A stretch of DNA of 64,000 nt from positions 17,999 through 81,998 of the forward strand of contig CACKGK010000006.1 of the NCBI GenBank assembly GCA_902599665.1, given 5' to 3'. Below are positions 56,479 to 64,000 of the stretch, piece by piece (position 1 is the stretch's first letter; the number at the start of each line of letters is the position of its first letter). The notes below the pieces were generated by a model. The model saw nothing but the letters and a program-made list of their open reading frames with translations, was not told the origin of the DNA and ran no database searches. Position numbers and translations under genes: made by a program. The DNA is from an uncultured Pelagibacteraceae bacterium. GTDB lineage: Bacteria; Pseudomonadota; Alphaproteobacteria; Pelagibacterales; Pelagibacteraceae.

Positions 56479-59400
56479 GTGGATATTAAACTTGAGGATA
56501 AATATAAATTAATTGAAGGTACTAGATTCTTAACTGGTGCCCAAGCATTGGTTAGAGTTCCTATCGTTCAGGCTAGAAGAGATAAAAAAAAAAATCTAAA
56601 CACCGCATGCTATATTTCTGGTTACAGGGGCTCACCACTTGGCGGTTATGATCAACAAATAATAAAAAATAAAAAATACTTGAATGAAAATAATATTTTC
56701 TTTCAACCTGGAATTAATGAAGAACTAGCTGCAACCTCCTTATGGGGTACACAGCAGGTTAATCTCAGAAAAAAAGATAAATATGACGGTGTATTTGGCA
56801 TTTGGTATGGCAAAGGACCAGGCGTCGATAGAGCGGGGGATGCATTAAAGCATGTAAACTTAGCAGGTACCTCAAAGTTTGGTGGCGTTATAGCTCTTAT
56901 GGGAGATGATCACATCTGCGAATCTTCTACAACTTCCCACCAAAGTGAATTTGCGATGATCGATGCAATGATCCCTTTTTTTAATCCAAGTGGTGTTCAA
57001 GAAATATTAGATTATGGGATAATTGGAATTGAATTATCTAGAAAAAGTGGTTGTTGGGTTGGTATTAAGTGTGTTCATGACAATGTCAGTTCAGGCGCAA
57101 CAGTTGATTTAGATGAAAACAGAGTTGTTCTTAAAGATATCTCTGAAGAAAATTATCCATCCGATGGATTAAATATAAGATTGAAAGATACAGCTCAAGA
57201 AAAAGAATATCGCTTACATCATCATAAATTAAAATACGTAAAAGATTATTGTAAAGTAAACAATCTAAACAGATTAATTTTTGACTCGGAAAAACCTAGA
57301 ATTGGAATAATTAGTACAGGAAAATCTTTCTTAGATACTAAGCTTGGACTTGAAAAAATTGGAATAAATAAAGAAATCGCAAATAAGATAGGAATTAAAT
57401 TTCTTAAAATTGCTATGCCTTGGCCATTAGAGGAAACAGTAATTGAAAATTTTGCGGAAAATTTGGACAAAATCATAGTAGTTGAAGAAAAAAGATCAAT
57501 TATTGAAACACAAGTAAAAGAAATCTTATTTAATAAAAACCTAAAAGTAAAAGTAATTGGAAAAAAAGATGAGAATAGTAACGATCTGTTTTTTTCGTCT
57601 GGAGCTCTAGATCCAGGAGAGATTGGGTTGAAAGTCTACGAAATAATAAAATATCTACAATTACCAGATGACGTGAATAATTGTTTAAAAGAATTGAAAT
57701 CTTTAACTGAGTCAACAAATTCAAATATTTCCTTAAAAAGAGTCCCACATTTTTGCTCAGGTTGTCCTCACAACACTTCAACTAGAATTCCAGAAGGCAG
57801 TAGAGCGATAACTGGGATTAGTTGTGCTTATCTTGTTGAACATATGGAAAGAGATAATGAGGGCTTTTCTCAGATGGGATCTGAAGGAGCTACATGGGTA
57901 GGAGAGTCAGTTTTTAGTAACACTGACCATGTTTTTCAAAATATGGGAGATGGGACTTATATACATTCAGGAATACTTTCGATTAGACACGCAGTTGCAG
58001 CAAAAACTAAAATGACATTTAAGATTTTATATAATGATGCCGTTGCATTAACTGGAGGACAAGCATTAGATGGTTTGCCAACAGTTGCTCGAATGTCCAA
58101 ACAGCTTGAGGCAGAAGGAGTTGAAGAAATAGCAATAATTACAGATGAAATACAAAAGTATGGTGACACGGGAGGCTTTGCCAAGAATTCAAAAGTTTAT
58201 GATAGAAAAAACATTATAGATGTTCAAATTGAATTGAGTAAAGTTAATGGAACAACTGTAATAATTTATGACCAAACTTGTGCAGCAGAGAAAAGAAGAA
58301 GACGAAAAAAAGGTATATTAGAGGAACCAAAGAAAAAAATTTTCATTAATAAAGATTTATGTGAAGGGTGTGGAGATTGTGGAATACAATCTAATTGTGT
58401 TTCAATCGCACCAGTTGAGACTGAGTATGGAAGAAAAAGACAAATCGACCAATCATCTTGCAACAAAGATTATACATGCGTTGATGGGTTTTGCCCTAGC
58501 TTTGTAAGTCTTGAGGGTGATATATCACTTAAAAAAAATTACGACGAAACCCTTATAAATAAAATAAATTCAAAAATTGAGGATCCAATACTACCCGAAA
58601 TAAATAAATCCTATGGAATAATGGTTGCTGGTATTGGAGGAACTGGTGTTGTTACAATTGGAGCAGTACTTGCAACAGCTGCTCAAATAGATGGCAGAGG
58701 ATCTGGCGTTCTTGACATGACTGGGCTAGCACAAAAAGGTGGAGCTGTAAAAAGTTTCTTAAGAATTTTTGAAAAACCAGAAGATGTTGGAGCAATCAGA
58801 TTATCGTACGGGGATACAAACTTACTCTTGGGATTTGATTTACTTGTTTCAAATGATTTAGAAATAATAAAAACTTTGGATAAACAAATTTCAAAACTTA
58901 TAATCAATACAGATGAAGTAATGCCAGGAGATTTTACACGGGATAAAGATTTTTATTTGCCATTTGAGGAAATGCGAAATAATTTAATTAATATAGTAGG
59001 ACTAGAGAATATTAAATTTATATCATCAAATAAAATTACATCTAAGATCTTAGGAAATTCAATATTATCAAATATGTTTAATGTTGGGGTTGCATATCAA
59101 TCAGGCCTAATACCAATTTCAGCTTCATCAATTGAAAAAGCAATTGAATTAAATGGTGCAAGCGTAAAAGATAATATAGATGCCTTCAGATTTGGCAGAC
59201 ACTACAAAAATTTAAAAGAAGAAGTAAATAGCATAATTAAAGACGAACCTGAGATCTTAGAGGGTTTTGATGCCAAATATCAGAATAGATTAGAATTTTT
59301 AGAAGACTATCAAAATACAAAATATGCTCAAAAATATAACGATTTGGTAAGTTATGCGAAAAAGATAGATAAAAATGTTGGAAATGGAAGTCAATTCTCA

Positions 59401-59898
59401 ACAGCAGTCTTAAAAAATTATTTTAAGCTAATGGCTTACAAGGACGAGTATGAAGTATCTAGATTAATGACAAGTAAAAAATTTGTAGATGATATAAATA
59501 AAAACTTTGAAGGAAACTTTGATTATAATTTTTATTTAGCCCCACCAATTTTCAGTAAAAAAAGCAAAGTGGATGGTAAATTAATAAAAATAAAATTTGG
59601 TGGTTGGTTATTTAATGTGTTTAAATTGCTTTCAAAATTTAAATTTTTAAGGGGTACAAAATTTGATCCATTTGGTTATTTAGATGAAAGAAAAAAAGAG
59701 AGAGAGTTAATAAGAGATTATAAGCAAACCATTGTTGATATTGGATCAAAAATAAATAAATCAAACTATGATACAGCTGTTAAAATAGCATCAATACCTG
59801 ATCAAATAAGAGGATTTGGACATGTTAAGGAAAAGAATATAAAAGAAGCTATAAACTATAGAACAAATTTACTAAATTCTTTTCATGAAAACACTTAG
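56479..59898 (+). CDS. Indolepyruvate:ferredoxin oxidoreductase family protein, fused subunits (GTG start)
   Basis: 1139 aa; N-terminal YISGYRGSPLGGYDQQI, PHFCSGCPHNTSTRIPEGS, ferredoxin-like CEGCGDCGIQSNC, C-terminal GIGGTGVVTIGAVLATAAQIDG gamma domain. Confidence 0.93.
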   Translation: MDIKLEDKYKLIEGTRFLTGAQALVRVPIVQARRDKKKNLNTACYISGYRGSPLGGYDQQIIKNKKYLNENNIFFQPGINEELAATSLWGTQQVNLRKKDKYDGVFGIWYGKGPGVDRAGDALKHVNLAGTSKFGGVIALMGDDHICESSTTSHQSEFAMIDAMIPFFNPSGVQEILDYGIIGIELSRKSGCWVGIKCVHDNVSSGATVDLDENRVVLKDISEENYPSDGLNIRLKDTAQEKEYRLHHHKLKYVKDYCKVNNLNRLIFDSEKPRIGIISTGKSFLDTKLGLEKIGINKEIANKIGIKFLKIAMPWPLEETVIENFAENLDKIIVVEEKRSIIETQVKEILFNKNLKVKVIGKKDENSNDLFFSSGALDPGEIGLKVYEIIKYLQLPDDVNNCLKELKSLTESTNSNISLKRVPHFCSGCPHNTSTRIPEGSRAITGISCAYLVEHMERDNEGFSQMGSEGATWVGESVFSNTDHVFQNMGDGTYIHSGILSIRHAVAAKTKMTFKILYNDAVALTGGQALDGLPTVARMSKQLEAEGVEEIAIITDEIQKYGDTGGFAKNSKVYDRKNIIDVQIELSKVNGTTVIIYDQTCAAEKRRRRKKGILEEPKKKIFINKDLCEGCGDCGIQSNCVSIAPVETEYGRKRQIDQSSCNKDYTCVDGFCPSFVSLEGDISLKKNYDETLINKINSKIEDPILPEINKSYGIMVAGIGGTGVVTIGAVLATAAQIDGRGSGVLDMTGLAQKGGAVKSFLRIFEKPEDVGAIRLSYGDTNLLLGFDLLVSNDLEIIKTLDKQISKLIINTDEVMPGDFTRDKDFYLPFEEMRNNLINIVGLENIKFISSNKITSKILGNSILSNMFNVGVAYQSGLIPISASSIEKAIELNGASVKDNIDAFRFGRHYKNLKEEVNSIIKDEPEILEGFDAKYQNRLEFLEDYQNTKYAQKYNDLVSYAKKIDKNVGNGSQFSTAVLKNYFKLMAYKDEYEVSRLMTSKKFVDDINKNFEGNFDYNFYLAPPIFSKKSKVDGKLIKIKFGGWLFNVFKLLSKFKFLRGTKFDPFGYLDERKKERELIRDYKQTIVDIGSKINKSNYDTAVKIASIPDQIRGFGHVKEKNIKEAINYRTNLLNSFHENT

Positions 59899-60790
59899 GC
59901 CACTTTATTTAGCCTCTTTTTATTTGGTTCTAGCTTGTTTATTTTGGGCAGGTAATTTTATAGTAGGAAAAGCAGCAAGTATTATTGACATTCCTCCGAT
60001 ATCTTTAAATTTTTATAGATGGTTTTTGGCTTGGTTAGTTTTGCTCCCATTCACCTATAAAGAGTTGTTAAATAACAGAAAAATTATATTTGATAATATT
60101 TTTTTGTTTTCACTCTTAGGAATTTTAGCCGTAACAGTTTTTAATTCAGCTCTTTTTTACTCTCTGAGACATACACAAGTTATTACTGGGGTACTTATGA
60201 TTTCAACCGTACCAGTTATGATTATATTATTTTCATCTTTGCTTAGAATTGAGAAAACAAATTTATTTCAAATAATAGGAGTATTTCTCTCACTTACAGG
60301 TGTTTTGTTTATAATAACTAAAGCAAACTTAAATAATTTATTAAATTTATCATTTAATAAAGGAGATATTTTTGCATTAATTGCAATGTTTGCGTGGTCA
60401 CTTTATTCGGCTCTTTTGAAAAAAAAAGAATTCAATCTATCTCCAATTTCTCTATTACAGGTCGTTATTTCTTTTGGAGTAATTTTTCTTATACCCATGT
60501 ATTTTATTGATTATAGTTTGGGTAGTATAATTAAATTACAATCCTCTTTTTATTTAGTTTTATTCTATGTCGTTTTTTTTCCTGGTCTAATCTCATTTTT
60601 ATTTTGGATAAAAGGTGTTAAGCTTATCGGTGCAAATAGATCTGGAGTTTTTCTTCATTTGATGCCAATTCTAGGTGCAATAATGGCTATGATAATTTTC
60701 AATGAAAAAATTTTATTTTATCATTTCTTGGGTGCAATTTTTATAATTGCTGGTATTACAATCTCAAATAAAAAAACTCAAAATGCTTAA
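59885..60790 (+). CDS. DMT-superfamily (EamA) transporter
   Basis: About ten TM segments with two EamA repeats; FWAGNFIVGKAASIIDIPPISLNFYRWFLAWLVLLPF. Confidence 0.92.
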   Translation: MKTLRPLYLASFYLVLACLFWAGNFIVGKAASIIDIPPISLNFYRWFLAWLVLLPFTYKELLNNRKIIFDNIFLFSLLGILAVTVFNSALFYSLRHTQVITGVLMISTVPVMIILFSSLLRIEKTNLFQIIGVFLSLTGVLFIITKANLNNLLNLSFNKGDIFALIAMFAWSLYSALLKKKEFNLSPISLLQVVISFGVIFLIPMYFIDYSLGSIIKLQSSFYLVLFYVVFFPGLISFLFWIKGVKLIGANRSGVFLHLMPILGAIMAMIIFNEKILFYHFLGAIFIIAGITISNKKTQNA

Positions 60791-61733
60791 AGTAGCCATT
60801 TTAGACGACTATCAAAACGTAGCTCAAGAATTTATAGATTTGAAAAATCTTTCATCAAAGTTTGATATTGAGATTTTTAGCGAACCTTTTGAAAATGAGG
60901 ACGATGCCATAGAAAAATTAAAAGAATTTGAAGCTCTGCTTATTATGAGAGAAAGAACATTAATTACTGCAAATCTTATTAAAAGTTTGAAAAAACTAAA
61001 ATATATTTCTACAAGCGGAATGAGAAATAAAGCCATAGATCTTGGAGCAACAAAAAAAGCTAAAATCCTTGTTACTGGAACAGAAATAAACTCAAACCCT
61101 ACGTGTGAACTAACATGGGCATTAATTTTAGGGCTAGCTAGAAATATAAAAGTGGAAGTTGATAACATGTATCAAGGCTATTGGCAGACAACAGTGGGAG
61201 TTGAATTAAAAGGAAAAATTCTTGGTCTTATTGGCTTAGGAAAAGTTGGATCTCAAGTTGCCAAAATTGGAAAAGCGTTTGGTATGCAAGTAATGGCATG
61301 GAGTGAAAATCTTAGCTTAGATAAATGTAAAGAGCTTGATGTTTTGCCTTCAAGCAAAGAAGACATAATCCAAAATTCTGATTTCATATCAATTCATGTA
61401 CAGGGAGGAGAAAGATATAAAGGTTGTTTTAAACTTGCTGAGTTTGATAAAATGAAAAAAACAGCCTTTTTGATTAACACCTCAAGAGGTCCAATTGTAA
61501 ATGAAGATGATTTGATTATAGCACTTTCAACTAATCTAATCGCTGGTGCTGGAATTGATGTTTATGATAAAGAGCCTTTGCCTGCTGGTCACAAATTAAG
61601 ATTTGTACCTAATGCACTTTTACTTCCACACGTAGGTTATGTAACAGCTGAAAATTATTCTATTTTTTATACACAAATGATTGAAAATTTAGAAGCTTGT
61701 GTTGCCGGTAAGCCTATAAGAGAAATAAAGTAA
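60783..61733 (+). CDS. D-isomer specific 2-hydroxyacid dehydrogenase family protein
   Basis: LGLIGLGKVGSQVAKIGKAFGMQVMAW NAD motif; NTSRGPIVNEDDLI; AGIDVYDKEPLP; LLPHVGYVT. Start ATG at 60783. Confidence 0.93.
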   Translation: MLKVAILDDYQNVAQEFIDLKNLSSKFDIEIFSEPFENEDDAIEKLKEFEALLIMRERTLITANLIKSLKKLKYISTSGMRNKAIDLGATKKAKILVTGTEINSNPTCELTWALILGLARNIKVEVDNMYQGYWQTTVGVELKGKILGLIGLGKVGSQVAKIGKAFGMQVMAWSENLSLDKCKELDVLPSSKEDIIQNSDFISIHVQGGERYKGCFKLAEFDKMKKTAFLINTSRGPIVNEDDLIIALSTNLIAGAGIDVYDKEPLPAGHKLRFVPNALLLPHVGYVTAENYSIFYTQMIENLEACVAGKPIREIK

Positions 61734-61734
61734 A

Positions 61735-62640
61735 GTGGAATTGCCAGTTGTAAATCATCCAGATTATGAAGCAAAGATTGGTGATGATAACAAATTTCCA
61801 ATTAAAAAGTTTGGCGAATTAGCAAATTTTCTTAAAAATGAAAAAGTAGTTAAAAAATTTTATAAACCTGAGCCATGTTCAATTGATACACTTAAAGAGG
61901 TTCACTCGGAGGAGTATATTTTAAAAATTAAAAAAAAAACATTAGAGGAAACATTAGTTAAAAAAATAGGCTTTCCTTTAGTTGATAGTGTTGTGAGAAG
62001 GTCTTTAGTTGCAACAGGTGGAACCGTGTTAGCTTCTAAATTGGCCATTAATTATGGAATAGCTTGTAATACCGCTGGTGGAAGTCACCATGCAATTTAT
62101 GACGAGGGAGCAGGATTTTGTGTTTTTAACGATGTAGCTGTTGCTGCAAAATATCTTTTAAATAGAGGATTGGCTAATAAAATTCTCATTCTTGATCTAG
62201 ATGTACACCAAGGAAATGGAAACGCAGAAATATTTAAAGATGAAAATAATGTTTTTACTTTTAGCATGCACTCAAAAGTAAATTACCCTCCTATAAAGTC
62301 AAAAAGTGATTTAGATGTTGAGCTCGAGCAAGACATGGAAGATGTTCAATACTTAGATATTTTAAAAAAAAATTTAATTTTTTTAAACGATTTCAATTTT
62401 GATTTTGTATTTTATATTGCAGGAGTTGATATTCATTTAGGTGATAGATTAGGCAAGTTAAAAATTACTGACATAGGAATAAATAAGAGAGATGACATGG
62501 TTATTAGAAACTTTTTTGAAAAAAGAATTCCTATTTGTGGAGTTTTAGGCGGTGGTTATAATAAAGATTTTGAAAAACTTGTTGAATTACATGCAAGTTT
62601 ACATAAAAATTGTGCAAAATATTTAAATGACAAAAAATAA
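61735..62640 (+). CDS. Histone deacetylase / acetylpolyamine amidohydrolase family protein (GTG start)
   Basis: GGSHHAIYDEGAGFCVFNDVAVAA, ILDLDVHQGNGNAEIF, GVDIHLGDRLGKL. Confidence 0.93.
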   Translation: MELPVVNHPDYEAKIGDDNKFPIKKFGELANFLKNEKVVKKFYKPEPCSIDTLKEVHSEEYILKIKKKTLEETLVKKIGFPLVDSVVRRSLVATGGTVLASKLAINYGIACNTAGGSHHAIYDEGAGFCVFNDVAVAAKYLLNRGLANKILILDLDVHQGNGNAEIFKDENNVFTFSMHSKVNYPPIKSKSDLDVELEQDMEDVQYLDILKKNLIFLNDFNFDFVFYIAGVDIHLGDRLGKLKITDIGINKRDDMVIRNFFEKRIPICGVLGGGYNKDFEKLVELHASLHKNCAKYLNDKK

Positions 62641-62998
62641 CCCAAATTTATCAGATCAACAAAAAAAAGTTTTATTTGAAGAAGCAACAGAGCCACCAGG
62701 CTCAAGCGAATTAAATCATGAAAAAAGAGAGGGTGCCTATCATTGTGCTAATTGTGGAGTAAAGTTGTTTGACTCAAATACTAAATATGAAAGTGGATCT
62801 GGCTGGCCTTCATTCTATGAATCTTTGCCTGATGCATTTGAAACCACAACCGATTATCACATTGGTTATGCTAGAACCGAATATCATTGCAAGAATTGTG
62901 GAGGTCATCATGGTCATATATTTGACGACGGTCCACAACCCACGGGCAAAAGATACTGCAATAACGGTGTTTGCTTGGTTTTTAAACCAAATAAATAA
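62627..62998 (+). CDS. msrB: Peptide-methionine (R)-S-oxide reductase MsrB
   Basis: GAYHCANCGVKLFDSNTKYESGSGWPSFYE; CKNCGGHHGHIFDDGPQPTGKRYCNNGV. Confidence 0.96.
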   Translation: MTKNNPNLSDQQKKVLFEEATEPPGSSELNHEKREGAYHCANCGVKLFDSNTKYESGSGWPSFYESLPDAFETTTDYHIGYARTEYHCKNCGGHHGHIFDDGPQPTGKRYCNNGVCLVFKPNK

Positions 62999-63061
62999 TA
63001 CAAACTTAAAATTATCTTGTTAAATTTTCTTGTCCAATATAGGTTTTTATAAATACATGAT

Positions 63062-63898
63062 ATGAAAAAAATACTTTTGGTCTCATTTCTCGTTTTATTT
63101 ACAAGTAATTTGAGCGCAGATGTATCCAATAATATTTCACGATATATATCTAATTTAATCCCTGGTGAGGGTGATACAGAGGTTAGTATTGATTTAAGAG
63201 AAAATAATAAACCCGATTATAGTATTCTTACAGTAAGAGAGATTGAAAAAACTGAAAATGGAAATTTTTTTTCTCAGTTATCTTTATTTAATACAGAAAA
63301 AGATAATGATGAAAGAATTGTAGCTAATATTGGCTTAGGTAAAAGATCATTAAGCCAAGACAATTCGCTAATGACTGGTTTCAATGTTTTTCTCGATTAT
63401 GATGATGCTGGAAACTTAAGATCTAGTTTTGGTTTAGAAGCAAGAAGTGCAGTTTTAGAATTTATGTACAATTATTATTTTGGACTAGATGATGCGTCAG
63501 ATGAAAAAGTTTTAGATGGATACGAATTAGGTTTGGCATCACAAATTCCTTATCTACATTGGGCAGATGTATTTATTAATACTTATGAATGGGAAGGTGT
63601 TTCTAGAGACGATGTAAAAGGTACAAAAATTGGATCAGAATTATTATTAAGTCCAACATTAAATCTAGAAATTGCGTATGATGATAAAGACAAAAAGGGA
63701 TTAGAAGATGAGTGGTATGCAAAAATAATGTTTGTTCATCCTCCAAGAAATAAAAATTCTTTACAAGATGGTTTCATAAGTGCAAATACATGGAGAGATC
63801 AAAAAGATATGTCTGGTCAATTGTTAACAAAAGTAAAACGTAATAATAAAATTTTTGTAGAATTTAATGGTAAATCAACAATATCGAGAGCTGATTAA
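63062..63898 (+). CDS. Inverse-autotransporter-type outer-membrane beta-barrel protein (IAT_beta-like), no passenger
   Basis: Signal peptide (MKKILLVSFLVLFTSNLSA), ANIGLGKRSLSQDNSLMTGFNVFLDYDDAGNLRSSFGLEARSAVLEFMYNYYFGLDD matches the GLGxR..(M)xGxNxFxDYD...R.GLGxE.......NYY pattern of intimin/invasin-type barrels. Confidence 0.75.
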   Translation: MKKILLVSFLVLFTSNLSADVSNNISRYISNLIPGEGDTEVSIDLRENNKPDYSILTVREIEKTENGNFFSQLSLFNTEKDNDERIVANIGLGKRSLSQDNSLMTGFNVFLDYDDAGNLRSSFGLEARSAVLEFMYNYYFGLDDASDEKVLDGYELGLASQIPYLHWADVFINTYEWEGVSRDDVKGTKIGSELLLSPTLNLEIAYDDKDKKGLEDEWYAKIMFVHPPRNKNSLQDGFISANTWRDQKDMSGQLLTKVKRNNKIFVEFNGKSTISRAD

Positions 63899-64000
63899 TG
63901 AAAATGACTTTTAGAATATTAATTTTCGTAAAAATCATAATGTTCTTTTCAATCTCAACTTTGCATGCTGCAAGCACAACTGGCCTTGCAAGTGTATACA
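63898..64000 (+). CDS. N-terminus of an exported protein, truncated by window end
   Basis: ATG overlaps stop of preceding gene (TAATG); MKMTFRILIFVKIIMFFSISTLHAASTTGLASVY resembles a Sec signal peptide ending LHA. Confidence 0.6.
   Translation, partial: MKMTFRILIFVKIIMFFSISTLHAASTTGLASVY

Overview
AT-rich, very densely packed bacterial chromosome segment. Protein content and gene order look like a SAR11/Pelagibacterales-type alphaproteobacterium (inference from sequence only). I recognise about 60 protein genes. They include: pgk(partial)-gap-tkt; zapA/fau; yebC–RuvC-like–tolQRAB-pal-cpoB; tilS-ftsH-folP-glmM-thiD-purA; rpoH; rluD; an ABC-2 exporter; tsaC/sua5; xseB-ispA-dxs; aroC; pdxH; ispB; sppA-like; glyQS; ppdK; nadC-nadA; thyX; mrp; hflKC-degP; miaA; ilvBHC-leuA; and mreBCD-mrdA-rodA. 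A tightly coupled six-gene operon follows (DadA-like FAD dehydrogenase, fused indolepyruvate:ferredoxin oxidoreductase, EamA transporter, 2-hydroxyacid dehydrogenase, HDAC-like amidohydrolase, MsrB). The window ends with an inverse-autotransporter-like outer-membrane barrel and the start of another exported protein. RNA genes: tRNA-Arg(TCG), tRNA-Leu(GAG) and, absent from the ORF track, a circularly permuted two-piece tmRNA on the minus strand with proposed tag ANESYALAA. No CRISPR array, IS element, prophage or rRNA was seen. The most follow-up-worthy items are the permuted tmRNA, the passenger-less inverse-autotransporter barrel with its exported neighbour, the DadA/IOR operon with its operator-like promoter, and the phage-type RuvC-like gene where ruvCAB would be expected.
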